Positions 6,443-14,519 are shown, counted from the stretch's first letter. The stretch: 17,138 bases of DNA from Acidimicrobiales bacterium (GCA_013002375.1 JABDJW010000439.1:1-17138), one strand, 5' to 3'. Numbers and translations: made by a program. The notes: generated from the sequence alone by a model not told the origin.

Positions 6443-7125
6443 CCGTCTGCTGTGCCCAGGCGATACCCCTTGCCGATCACCGTTTCGATCGGACTGGTGC
6501 CGCCCGCAGCAGACAGTTTCTTCCGTAGCGTCCCCACGGTAACGCGAACGGTGTTGGTGAAGGGGTCGGCATGCTCATCCCACACGTGTTCGAGCAATTC
6601 CTCCTGCGACAGCACTTGATCCGGTTTGGTCATGAAGTACCGCAACAGAGCGAACTCCTTTGCCGTGAGCTGTAGCTCGTTGTCGCCGCGGCTGACCCGG
6701 TGGCGCGCCGTATCGAGTTCGAGCCCGCCGACCCGCAACACCGCCGTCGTGCGCCCGGCATCGCGTCGCAGCAGCGACCGCACCCGGGCCGCGAGCTCAC
6801 CGAACGCAAAGGGCTTGACCAGGTAATCGTCGGCACCGTGATCGAGGCCGTCGATGCGATCCTCGACCGTGTCACGGGCGGTGAGCATCAGGACGCGAGG
6901 CGGGTTCTCCGGCGCGACGTCCTCCCGCAGCCGACGGCATACCTCCAGCCCGTCGATCCCCGGCATGGTCAGGTCGAGACAGACCAGGTCGTACCCGTTG
7001 AGACGGGCCTTTTCGAGGGCGTCGACACCATCGTGCGCGATATCGACCGCATACCCCTCGCGACGAAGGCCGCGCGCCACCGCCGTTGCCAGATCGACTT
7101 CGTCGTCCACGACCAATATGCGCAT
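6412..7125 (-). CDS. OmpR/PhoB-family response regulator
   Basis: DNA-binding partner of the downstream sensor kinase, 237 residues from the ATG at 7125. The receiver domain (1-118) starts MRILVVDDE with acidic pocket Asp7/Asp8, phospho-acceptor Asp51 in CLDLTMPG, Thr82 in MLTAR and Lys104 in YLVKPF. The winged-helix domain (about 128-224) includes LTAKEFALLRYF and TVRVTVGTLRKKL and ends with the typical ETVIGKGYRLG. An upstream in-frame ATG at 7242 would add 39 residues with no receiver homology, so 7125 is chosen; TACCGT lies 6 bases before it. The last ten or so residues (GESRPVNPDQ) come from a 14-base tandem repeat and are probably not part of the fold. The best-known parallel for a regulator-kinase-HtrA order is mycobacterial MprA-MprB-PepD. 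Confidence 0.95.
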   Translation of the reverse strand: MRILVVDDEVDLATAVARGLRREGYAVDIAHDGVDALEKARLNGYDLVCLDLTMPGIDGLEVCRRLREDVAPENPPRVLMLTARDTVEDRIDGLDHGADDYLVKPFAFGELAARVRSLLRRDAGRTTAVLRVGGLELDTARHRVSRGDNELQLTAKEFALLRYFMTKPDQVLSQEELLEHVWDEHADPFTNTVRVTVGTLRKKLSAAGGTSPIETVIGKGYRLGTADGESRPVNPDQ

Positions 7126-7131
7126 GTCTCG

Positions 7132-7137
7132 ACGGTA
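7132..7137 (-). promoter_or_regulatory. Possible -10 box of the response regulator gene (TACCGT)
   Basis: TACCGT on the minus strand lies 6 bases before the ATG at 7125. It sits in the 209-base divergent region shared with the MoxR operon. I could not place a promoter for the MoxR side with any confidence. Confidence 0.3.
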
Positions 7138-7334
7138 CCGACTTCGGCGGCGTCCCAGCGACCACCACGCCGGGTGGGGCCTAGAATCTCTGACGGTAAT
7201 CGAACAATCCCGCTGCCGTTTCTCGGCCGACGAGTGCCACACTTCATTCCGGACCCAATCCAGCCGAAAACTCCCTACACCCGACCCGCGACGCTCGAGC
7301 AGCGCGGCGCCTTCGCAGTCAGGCTTTCCCCCTC

Positions 7335-8393
7335 GTGACCATCGACGAATCCTCCTCCGACCACTCCGCCCCTGACGCCGATCACTCCGCCCCTGATGCC
7401 GGGCCCCTGGTGCCCAGCACGAATCAGGATCTCGCCGATCTGGCCCAGGCGCTCGATGAGGCCCGCAAGGTGGTCGTCGGCCAAGAGCGCCTGGTCGAGC
7501 GGCTTCTCGTTTGCTTGCTCTCGCGCGGTCACTGCCTGCTCGAAGGGGTACCCGGCGTGGCCAAGACCCTGACGGTCGAGACCCTGGCTCGCATCACCGG
7601 CGGCTCGTTCGTGCGACTCCAATTCACCCCCGACCTCCTTCCCGCCGACATCGTGGGCACCCGCATCTACCGGTCGAGCACCGAATCGTTCGACATCGAA
7701 CTCGGGCCGGTCTTTGCCAACTTCGTACTGGCCGACGAGATCAACCGCGCGCCGGCCAAGGTGCAATCCGCGCTGCTCGAGGTCATGGCCGAAGGCCAAG
7801 TCTCGGTGGGCGGCGAAACCCACAAGGTACCCAAGCCGTTCTTGGTGATGGCCACCCAGAACCCGATCGAATCCGAAGGGGTGTATCCGCTCCCGGAGGC
7901 CCAGCGCGATCGTTTCATGATGAAGGTCCTCGTCGACTACCCCACCCGCGAAGAAGAAGTACAGATCGTCTACCGGATGAGCGTGTCGGCTCCCGAACCG
8001 GCGCAGATCCTCACCGCCGATCGCCTCATGGAACTCCAACAGCAGGCCGATCGCGTGCACGTCGATCCGAGCATCGTCGACTACGCGGTGAACCTGGTGC
8101 AGGCGACCCGAGATCCGCGCCGCATGAACCTCGGCGACCTGGTCGAACTCATCTCCTATGGCGCGAGCCCGCGGGCCAGCATCGGCTTGATCCGAGCCGG
8201 TCGGGCCCTCGCGCTGCTGCGGGGCCGGCACTACGTCCACCCGCAGGACGTCTTCGATGTTGCCCCCGACATCTTGCGCCATCGCTTGGTCCTGTCGTAC
8301 GAGGCCCTCGCCCGCGACCTCACCCCAGACCACATCCTGGCCCGCATCGTCGCGACGGTTCCCGGCCCGGTCGTCATCGACCAGCACGCCTGA
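7335..8393 (+). CDS. MoxR-family AAA+ ATPase
   Basis: MoxR ATPases act as chaperone-like machines that work with VWA-domain proteins to mature or insert partner complexes. The 352-residue protein shows Walker A GVPGVAKT (71-78), Walker B VLADEIN (131-137), sensor 1 ATQNP (173-177), an arginine-finger region EAQRDRF (188-194) and sensor 2 GASPRA (276-281). The first 30 residues are a Ser/Asp/Pro tail outside the fold, with a seven-residue DHSAPDA duplication. The GTG at 7335 lacks a good Shine-Dalgarno sequence and is less certain than the rest; translation could begin further in, since the conserved fold starts near residue 30. It is the first gene of a three-gene operon, with the DUF58 gene starting 4 bases after its stop codon. 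Confidence 0.95.
   Translation: MTIDESSSDHSAPDADHSAPDAGPLVPSTNQDLADLAQALDEARKVVVGQERLVERLLVCLLSRGHCLLEGVPGVAKTLTVETLARITGGSFVRLQFTPDLLPADIVGTRIYRSSTESFDIELGPVFANFVLADEINRAPAKVQSALLEVMAEGQVSVGGETHKVPKPFLVMATQNPIESEGVYPLPEAQRDRFMMKVLVDYPTREEEVQIVYRMSVSAPEPAQILTADRLMELQQQADRVHVDPSIVDYAVNLVQATRDPRRMNLGDLVELISYGASPRASIGLIRAGRALALLRGRHYVHPQDVFDVAPDILRHRLVLSYEALARDLTPDHILARIVATVPGPVVIDQHA
7359..7400 (+). repeat. 21-base tandem duplication in the MoxR gene
   Basis: Two 21-base units (7359-7379 and 7380-7400), differing at two silent positions, encode DHSAPDA twice near the N-terminus. The frame is kept, so the duplication lengthens a disordered tail without disrupting the ATPase. Confidence 0.9.
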
Positions 8394-8397
8394 GACG

Positions 8398-9321
8398 ATG
8401 AGCCGGCACCCGTCGATCGACGACCCGACCACGCGCGACGTACTGCGCCAGCTCGAACTCGACGTCACCATCCGGCTCGATGGTCTTCTGCAGGGCGACT
8501 ACCTCGGCCTGGTGCCGGGCCATGGCTCCGAACCCGGCGAGACCCGCCGGTACATCGCCGGCGACGACGTACGCCGTATCGACTGGAACGTCACCGCCCG
8601 CATGCAGGAACCCTTCGTGCGCCAGTCGATCGCGGACCGCGAGCTCGAGACTCGCATGCTGGTCGATCTCTCCCCCAGCCTCGACTTCGGCACCGCCTGG
8701 TGCGAGAAGCGCGATCTCGCGTTGGCCGCCGCCGGCGCGGTCGGGTTCCTCACCCAACGGGTCGGCAACCGGATCGGTGCCATCTTGCTCCACGACGGAC
8801 AGATGCGTGACTTCCCGCCCCGGCAGGGCCGCGACCATCTGATGGCGATCCTGCACGAGATCAACCAGGCCGATCGCATCGACACCACCCCGGCATCGCT
8901 CAGCGGCGGTATTCGCCGGCTCACCAAGAGCGCCCGTCGGGCCGGCCTCATGGTGGTCATCAGCGACTTCATGTCCACCGAACCCTGGCCGGAGGAACTC
9001 CGCCGACTCTCCTTGCGCCACGAAGTCCTGGCCATCGAGGTCGTCGATCCCCGCGAACTCGAACTGCCCAACGTCGGCCTCATCACCTTGCGCGACCCCG
9101 AAACCGGCCGAACCCGCGACATCAACACCGGCCGGCCCGCGGTACGCGAGGCCTACGCGGCCGCAGCGAGCACGCAGCGCACCGAGATCGCCAACCGGAT
9201 GCGAGAAGCCGGCGCAAGCCATCTGCAGCTCTCCACCGACCGCGACTGGGTACTCGATCTCGTTCGCTTCGTGGCCCTGCGCCGCAAACAAGCCGGCGGC
9301 ACCGGCCGGGTGAAATCATGA
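8398..9321 (+). CDS. DUF58 domain protein of the MoxR operon
   Basis: A 307-residue protein of the DUF58 family, which nearly always accompanies MoxR ATPases. Its biochemical role is not settled. The family signature is clear at about residues 47-68: GETRRYIAGDDVRRIDW then TAR. A VWA-like fold follows, with MLVDLSPSLDFG at about 87-98 and MVVISDF near residue 185. No transmembrane segment is visible, so it is probably cytoplasmic, unlike many DUF58 proteins that carry two N-terminal helices. The ATG at 8398 follows the MoxR stop codon by 4 bases. Its own stop overlaps the next start (ATGA), so translation of the three genes is likely coupled. Confidence 0.93.
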   Translation: MSRHPSIDDPTTRDVLRQLELDVTIRLDGLLQGDYLGLVPGHGSEPGETRRYIAGDDVRRIDWNVTARMQEPFVRQSIADRELETRMLVDLSPSLDFGTAWCEKRDLALAAAGAVGFLTQRVGNRIGAILLHDGQMRDFPPRQGRDHLMAILHEINQADRIDTTPASLSGGIRRLTKSARRAGLMVVISDFMSTEPWPEELRRLSLRHEVLAIEVVDPRELELPNVGLITLRDPETGRTRDINTGRPAVREAYAAAASTQRTEIANRMREAGASHLQLSTDRDWVLDLVRFVALRRKQAGGTGRVKS

Positions 9322-10286
9322 ACCCTTTCTCGCTCGAGTATCTGCACGGCAATCGCTTGTGGGCCGCAGCCGCAGTGCTGGCGTTGGCCGTTGTCTACAT
9401 TGCGCTCCAATTCACCCGTCGCCAGTACGCCGTCCGCTTCACCAACCTCGATCTCCTCGACAAGATCGCCCCTGCCCGACCGGACTGGCGGCGCCACGTT
9501 CCGGCTGCCTTGTTCGTACTGATGGGCTTGTTCATGGTCGTCGCCTGGGCCGAGCCGATCCGCGAAGAACCCGTCGCCCGCGAGACCTCGACCATCGTCT
9601 TGGCCATCGACACCTCGCTCTCCATGATGGCCGACGACGTCGACCCCTCCCGGTTCGTCGCTGCACAGTCAGCCGCCCGCCAGTTCGTCGCCGACGCACC
9701 CGAAACTGCCGAAGTCGGTCTGGTCAGTTTCGACGGCAATGCGCGGGTTCGGGTCAATCCCACCACCGAGCGCGACGGTCTGCTGCGCGCCATCGACGAC
9801 CTCTTCCTCGACGAGGGCACCGCGATCGGCGAAGCGCTGGCCTTGAGCCTCGAGGTCATCGGTGACATCGACCAGAGCACCAGCGGCGACCCCATCCCTA
9901 CGGCGGTCGTACTCATGAGCGATGGCGAGACGACCGTTGGCCAGGACAACGCCGCCGGCATCGAGCTGGCCCAAGAACTCGGCGTGCCGGTCACCACCAT
10001 TGCCTTCGGCACCCCGTTCGGCACGATCGAGCTCGACGAGGTTCCGGGCCCGATCGATGTCGGCGTGAAGGAAGAAGAGTTGATCGAGATCGCCGAGGCC
10101 ACCGGCGGCACCTTCTTCAACGCCGACTCCATCGAACAACTGGCCCAGATCTATGCCGACGTCGGCACCGAGATCGGCACCGAACCCGAAATCGTCAACC
10201 TGGCCGGCCGGTTCGTGGGCTGGGGATTGCTGCTGGCCGCCCTGGCCGCCGCGCTCAACCTGCTCTGGTTTCAGCGCCTGCCCTGA
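9318..10286 (+). CDS. Membrane VWA-domain protein (BatA-like)
   Basis: A 322-residue membrane protein with a von Willebrand factor A domain, the usual partner of MoxR and DUF58. Hydrophobic segments lie at about 13-31, 61-78 and 299-316. The VWA domain sits between the second and third. Its metal-binding MIDAS is complete: DTSLS (Asp98, Ser100, Ser102), Thr168 in GTAIGEAL and Asp202 in LMSDGE. The layout of two N-terminal helices, VWA and one C-terminal helix matches Bat-type proteins of aerotolerance-like operons. The start overlaps the DUF58 stop by 4 bases. The operon ends here; no second VWA or TPR gene follows, so it is a short version of the module. Target unknown. Confidence 0.94.
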   Translation: MNPFSLEYLHGNRLWAAAAVLALAVVYIALQFTRRQYAVRFTNLDLLDKIAPARPDWRRHVPAALFVLMGLFMVVAWAEPIREEPVARETSTIVLAIDTSLSMMADDVDPSRFVAAQSAARQFVADAPETAEVGLVSFDGNARVRVNPTTERDGLLRAIDDLFLDEGTAIGEALALSLEVIGDIDQSTSGDPIPTAVVLMSDGETTVGQDNAAGIELAQELGVPVTTIAFGTPFGTIELDEVPGPIDVGVKEEELIEIAEATGGTFFNADSIEQLAQIYADVGTEIGTEPEIVNLAGRFVGWGLLLAALAAALNLLWFQRLP

Positions 10287-10332
10287 AACGAACCACCGCG
10301 CCGATCCCGAGCCTTGCGCCGGATCCGGGTGA

Positions 10333-10680
10333 TCAGCCGAGCGTGCCGACTGGTTTCGCTCTTCCCGCCTGGCGAATGTTCGCGTTCCGTGGCGCCGGGC
10401 TGGCAGCCGGTTGTTCGCTCGGGTGGGGCTGATCCTCATCGTGGCCCCAGAGGACGCCGGCGGAGATGGCGGCGAAGCCTGGACCACCCCAGAGGGCGGC
10501 GAACAACCCGAGCGCCAAGCCATCGATTGGCTCGTCGAACATGGCCCATCCAATGCCGCCGAAGAGCAGCAGGAAGCTGAGCCCGGCGACCACGGTGGCC
10601 TGGGTCAGAAACAACGCGAGCGACTTGGAAGTCGCCGCATCAGTGCTGTTTTCAGTGGTTTTCTCTGATTCTGGAGACAT
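10333..10680 (-). CDS. Small two-helix membrane protein of unknown function
   Basis: From the ATG at 10680 it encodes 115 residues: a charged Ser/Thr/Glu-rich N-terminus (1-19), hydrophobic segments at about 21-47 (ALFLTQATVVAGLSFLLLF) and 54-79 (GLALGLFAALWGG), and a Pro/Gln/Arg-rich polar tail. The reading frame extends upstream to 10830, but that extension is Arg/Pro/Ser-rich and overlaps smc, so it is rejected. The gene starts 85 bases after the smc stop codon on the same strand and converges on the VWA gene with 46 bases between stops. I recognise no family, and the absence of a clear Shine-Dalgarno sequence leaves the start uncertain. Confidence 0.7.
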   Translation of the reverse strand: MSPESEKTTENSTDAATSKSLALFLTQATVVAGLSFLLLFGGIGWAMFDEPIDGLALGLFAALWGGPGFAAISAGVLWGHDEDQPHPSEQPAASPAPRNANIRQAGRAKPVGTLG

Positions 10681-10765
10681 GGTCCCAGCGTCGGCCGACC
10701 GCGCCGGCTTCGGTAGGGAATTTGGTCCCGATGTCGGCGGCGCGCGCTCGGTCGGCGAAGGAGCG

Positions 10766-13700
10766 TCAGGCCGTGACCGGCGTGCGCTCGGAGGCGCCGA
10801 CCTTCTCGCTGACCGCCCGCGAGGAGCCACCGGGCTGCATGGTGATGCCGTACAAGCAGTCGCCGGCTTCCATCGTGCGCTTCTGGTGGCTGACGATGAG
10901 CAATTGCGCCTCGTTGCGGAACTCCTGCACCAATCCCAGGAACCGATGCAGGTTCACGTCGTCGAGCGCGGCCTCGACCTCGTCCATCACGTAGAACGGC
11001 GACGGCCGGCTGCGGAAGACCGCAAACAGGAAGGCCATTGCGGTCAACGTTCGCTCGCCACCCGACAGAAGCGACAGCTTCTTGACGTTCTTGCCCGATG
11101 GTTTGGCTTCGATTTCCAGCCCGGTGCCGAGCAGGTTCTCTGGGTCGGTCAGTTTCAGCCGACCCCGGCCGCCCGGGAACAGCGAATCGAAGAGCTGTTC
11201 GAAGTTGTCGGCGACATCGGCGAAGGCGGACGCAAACACATTGACGATTTCCTCGTCGATGGCCTTGATGACCTTGGACAGGTCGCGGCGGCTGGACTTG
11301 ATGTCGTCGAGCTGGCCCTGGAGAAACTCGTGACGCTCCTGGAGCTCATCGTATTCCTCGAGAGCCAGCGGGTTGATGGGCCCCATGATCTTGAGCTCGC
11401 GTTCGAGTTCGCGGATCCGAGCCGGCGCAGTGGTTCCCGGCGGGAGCTCGGGGCAGAGCGCCTTCATGGCCCCGTGGGGTTCGGTATCGAGTTCGCGGCG
11501 GGTGGTCTCGACCGCGGCTTCGAGCCGCATGCGGACCTCGGCTTCCTCGACGTCGGCCCGGCTGGCCAACTCGCGCAGTTCGGCGTAGCGGCGCTCGGCG
11601 GCCCCGCGTTCCCTGCGCAGACCGTCGAGTTCGGTGGCGATGGCCTGGGCCGCCTCTGACTGCTTCTGGCGCCGCGCCCGCAGAACGGAGAGCTCGGATT
11701 CGATGACGGTGAGGCGCTGGTCGACCACGACGGCGAGCCGCTGGGTGAGGCCCTCCTTGCGATCGAGTGCCACCCGCTTGGCCTCGACGGCTTCCCGTTC
11801 GGCGGCGTTGCGTTCGAGCCGTTCCTCGAGTTCGGTCAGGCGGCGTTCGAGCCCCTGCCGACGCTCGGCGATGCCCGCAGTACGTACCTCGATGTCGGTG
11901 CGACGGGCGCCCACCGACGCCGCTCGTTCCTCGATTTCGGCCCGCATCTCCCCCATGAGCCGAGCCCGTGCCATCGATTCGTCCTCATCGGCCTCGAGTT
12001 GCGGAAGTTGGGCCTCGAGTTCGGCCACCCTCGCGCTCTCGCGGTCGCGACGGTCGGCCAGTTCGACTTGGCGGGCTTCGAGGGCCTCGCGTTCCACCGC
12101 GAGGTCGCGCGCCTGGGCATCGAGCCGAGCCAGCGCCTCGGCCGCACGCTGCATGACCTCGTCGTTGCGATCGAGTTGACCCGATCGACCGGCGTGCATC
12201 TGGATCGCCTGCGTGTGCGCGGTCGCGGCAGATTGTTCAGCGGCGCGAGCTTGCTCCAGGGTCGCGGTGGCGGCGACGACTGCGGCTTCAGCCTCGGCCA
12301 ACGCGGCACCGGTTGCCCCACTGCCCGCCTGACCAACCCGCCAGCCGGTTCGGCCGAAGCGGTCGCCGCCGGGCGTGACCACGACGGCGCCGGGGTGGGC
12401 CAGGGCGGTGTCGACGGCTTGCTGCCAATCATCGACGACGACCGCATCGCCGAGCAGGCGATCGAGGAGCGATTCGACCTCGGGATTTGCGGCCCGCACA
12501 TGATTGCGGACCGCGTCGCCCACGGGAGGCGGTGCGACCGGGCCGGCATCGAGGCCCAAGGTCAGGATCGAGCCGGTGAGCTCGCCGTCGCGCAGCGCTT
12601 GGAGCGCGGCATTGGCCGACCAGACGCCGTCGACCACGACGCTCGAGAGGGCATCGCCCGCGGCGGCTTCGAACGCCGATTCGTAGCCCGCATCGACCGA
12701 AATGAGATCGAGCAACGTGCCGAGCACGCCGTCGAGTTCGGCCAGACGTTCGACGCCGGCCCGGGTCTGGGCCTCGTCGAGGGCCAAGGCCAGGGCTTCG
12801 ACCCGAGCCTGGCCGGCATTGAGCTCGCGCTCGGCGGTGGTGACCGCTTCGACCGCCGATGCGTGATCGCGTTCGGCGGCCAGCTCGGCGGCCTCAGCTT
12901 CGTCGACGCCGGCGACCAGAGAGGCCTCGGCCGCTTCGCCCGTTTGGATGGCCGACACGTGCGTATCTCGGCCACTGGTCAGCATCTCGTTCGATTCGTT
13001 CAATCCCGTGACCTTGCCGGCCAGCTGGGACGCTTCGCGTTCACTTCGTTCGATCGAGGCACGGAGCGCGCCCAATTCACCGCGCATCTCGGCGGCTTGA
13101 CCGCTCGGTGGCGCAACGCCGTCGGCCCATTCGGCCTCGAACTGGTTTCGTTCGGCCAGCAGTGCCAGCTCGGCCTCGTGCAGCGCCGCCGCTTCGGGCG
13201 CCAGGCTGGCTTCGTCGGTCGCCACCCGGTCGAGTTCGGCGCGCACCCGCGCGTGCTCGGCTTCGAGGCTGGCAACGACGGCTTGATCGACGAAGGCGCT
13301 GCGATCGCGCTCGATGCCTCGCTGCCGCTCGGTCAACAGCGCGGCGAGCCCGCGGGCCTTTTCCCGCAACGCCTCGTAGCGCACGAGCGAATCGCCGAGA
13401 TCGTCGCCCCCCTGAGCCGTCAGCGTGGCTTCGGCGCCGAGCACCGCGGTGTCGAGCCGGGCCAGCTCACCCTTGATGTCGTTCTGCTGTTGCGCGAGCG
13501 CGGCCTTCTTGTCGGCGGCATCGCGGCGGCGATCCTTGAGCTGCGTGAGCTCTCGGCCCGCCGCATAGAGGCGGAGTTGCTGCAGCTCGCTCACCAGCGA
13601 GCCATGACGGCGAGCCGCGTCGGCTTGTTTTTCGAGGGGCCGGAGTTGGCGGCGAACCTCACGGAGAAGATCCTGCACGCGGGTGAGGTTGGCTTCGGTG

Positions 13701-14248
13701 GCGTTGAGCCGGCGCTCTGCCTTTTCCTTGCGGCGGCGGAACTTCAGCACGCCGGCGGCTTCTTCGATGATGGCCCGGCGGTCCTCGGGCCGGCTGTTCA
13801 GCACTTCGTCGATGTGGCCCTGCGACACGATGACGTGTTGTTGGCGCCCGACACCGGCATCGCTCAGGAGTTCTTGGATGTCGAGCAGGCGACAACCGAC
13901 GCCGTTGATCGCGTATTCGCTCTCGCCGGTCCGGAAAAGTGTGCGAGAGATCGTGACCTCGGTGAAGTCGATCGGCAGCATCTTGGCGGTGTTGTCGATC
14001 GTGAGCGAGACCTCGGCGCGGCCGAGGGCCGGCCGCTTGTCGGTGCCGGCAAAGATGACGTCGTCCATCTTCTGGGAACGAACGAGCGACGGGGCCTGGG
14101 CACCGAGCACCCAGGCAATGGCGTCGACCACGTTGGATTTACCCGAGCCGTTGGGGCCGACGACGACGGTGACGCCGGGCTCGAGCTCGAGCGTGGTGGC
14201 GTCCGCGAAGGACTTGAAACCCTTGAGGGTCAGCGCTTTCAGAAACAT
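10766..14248 (-). CDS. smc: Chromosome segregation and condensation ATPase SMC
   Basis: SMC dimers, with ScpA and ScpB, extrude DNA loops and organise the nucleoid. At 1160 residues the protein has normal length. The N-terminal head carries Walker A GPNGSGKSN (31-39) and the Q-loop region SQGHIDE (142-148). Two long Ala/Glu/Arg-rich coiled-coil arms (about 172-500 and 645-1000) flank the hinge at about 505-640, which includes GYESAFEAAAGDAL. The C-terminal head has signature LSGGE (1061-1065), Walker B FYVMDE (1085-1090) and His1121 of the H-loop in VSHQK. All ATPase residues are present. The ATG at 14248 opens the family-typical MFLKALTLKGFKSF. Repeats separate the gene from the mutM-like gene, and a possible promoter lies just upstream. 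scpA and scpB are not in the window. Confidence 0.98.
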   Translation of the reverse strand: MFLKALTLKGFKSFADATTLELEPGVTVVVGPNGSGKSNVVDAIAWVLGAQAPSLVRSQKMDDVIFAGTDKRPALGRAEVSLTIDNTAKMLPIDFTEVTISRTLFRTGESEYAINGVGCRLLDIQELLSDAGVGRQQHVIVSQGHIDEVLNSRPEDRRAIIEEAAGVLKFRRRKEKAERRLNATEANLTRVQDLLREVRRQLRPLEKQADAARRHGSLVSELQQLRLYAAGRELTQLKDRRRDAADKKAALAQQQNDIKGELARLDTAVLGAEATLTAQGGDDLGDSLVRYEALREKARGLAALLTERQRGIERDRSAFVDQAVVASLEAEHARVRAELDRVATDEASLAPEAAALHEAELALLAERNQFEAEWADGVAPPSGQAAEMRGELGALRASIERSEREASQLAGKVTGLNESNEMLTSGRDTHVSAIQTGEAAEASLVAGVDEAEAAELAAERDHASAVEAVTTAERELNAGQARVEALALALDEAQTRAGVERLAELDGVLGTLLDLISVDAGYESAFEAAAGDALSSVVVDGVWSANAALQALRDGELTGSILTLGLDAGPVAPPPVGDAVRNHVRAANPEVESLLDRLLGDAVVVDDWQQAVDTALAHPGAVVVTPGGDRFGRTGWRVGQAGSGATGAALAEAEAAVVAATATLEQARAAEQSAATAHTQAIQMHAGRSGQLDRNDEVMQRAAEALARLDAQARDLAVEREALEARQVELADRRDRESARVAELEAQLPQLEADEDESMARARLMGEMRAEIEERAASVGARRTDIEVRTAGIAERRQGLERRLTELEERLERNAAEREAVEAKRVALDRKEGLTQRLAVVVDQRLTVIESELSVLRARRQKQSEAAQAIATELDGLRRERGAAERRYAELRELASRADVEEAEVRMRLEAAVETTRRELDTEPHGAMKALCPELPPGTTAPARIRELERELKIMGPINPLALEEYDELQERHEFLQGQLDDIKSSRRDLSKVIKAIDEEIVNVFASAFADVADNFEQLFDSLFPGGRGRLKLTDPENLLGTGLEIEAKPSGKNVKKLSLLSGGERTLTAMAFLFAVFRSRPSPFYVMDEVEAALDDVNLHRFLGLVQEFRNEAQLLIVSHQKRTMEAGDCLYGITMQPGGSSRAVSEKVGASERTPVTA

Positions 14249-14256
14249 CGGTCGCG

Positions 14257-14262
14257 ACCCTA
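14257..14262 (-). promoter_or_regulatory. Possible smc promoter (-10 TAGGGT, -35-like TTACAC)
   Basis: TAGGGT on the minus strand lies 8 bases before the smc ATG. TTACAC stands 18 bases further upstream and matches a -35 box at four of six positions. This is the best of the proposed leaderless promoters here. Confidence 0.45.
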
Positions 14263-14309
14263 GCGCGCCAAATCACATCCGTGTAACCCAGCCCGAATTG
14301 CCGCCCGAG

Positions 14310-14377
14310 ACATCGCGGAGTCCAACGTAGACCCGACCCCAACACATCGCGGAGTCCAACGTAGACCTGACCCCAAC
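14310..14377. repeat. Tandem pair of 34-base repeats upstream of smc
   Basis: Units at 14310-14343 and 14344-14377 are directly adjacent and differ at one base (14334 versus 14368). Each begins ACATCGCGGAGTCCAACG. No internal hairpin is evident. They lie 48 bases or more beyond the proposed smc -10 box and could be regulatory or simply a duplication. Confidence 0.9.
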
Positions 14378-14398
14378 GCCATCGACTCCGTGCCGGAA

Positions 14399-14511
14399 CG
14401 CCCGATGTTTCGAGCCCCCAGGGCGAGAAACTCGTAGGAACCCGAACCCCGCCCGATGTTTCGAGCCCCCAGGGCGAGAAACTCGAGTAGAGAGCGAGCC
14501 CCCAGGGCGAG
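14399..14511. repeat. Two 36-base hairpin repeats plus a fragment downstream of the mutM-like gene
   Basis: Identical copies lie at 14399-14434 and 14450-14485; a 17-base core (CGAGCCCCCAGGGCGAG) recurs at 14495-14511. Each full copy has an outer stem GTTT/AAAC around an inner GCCC/GGGC stem with loop CCA. After copy 1 comes TAGGAACCCGAACCCC, resembling the second half of the repeats at 3167-3348. The fragment ends 9 bases after the mutM stop codon. Translation of the repeat gives a misleading FLALGARNIGR peptide on the minus strand. Confidence 0.9.
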
Positions 14512-14519
14512 CGAACGGC

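Noticed and set aside
7275..8471. 398-residue minus-strand frame opposite the MoxR gene
   Set aside because: The plus strand has all AAA+ motifs; the minus frame is a His/Gly-rich shadow.
10319..10328. CCGGATCCGG palindrome in the convergent VWA/small membrane protein gap
   Set aside because: Ten bases with no loop and no T-run; short palindromes of this kind are expected in GC-rich DNA.
11999..14263. 754-residue open frame on the plus strand opposite smc
   Set aside because: It is an antisense shadow caused by high GC and biased codon use. The smc strand has complete ATPase motifs, and the shadow shows no recognisable domain.
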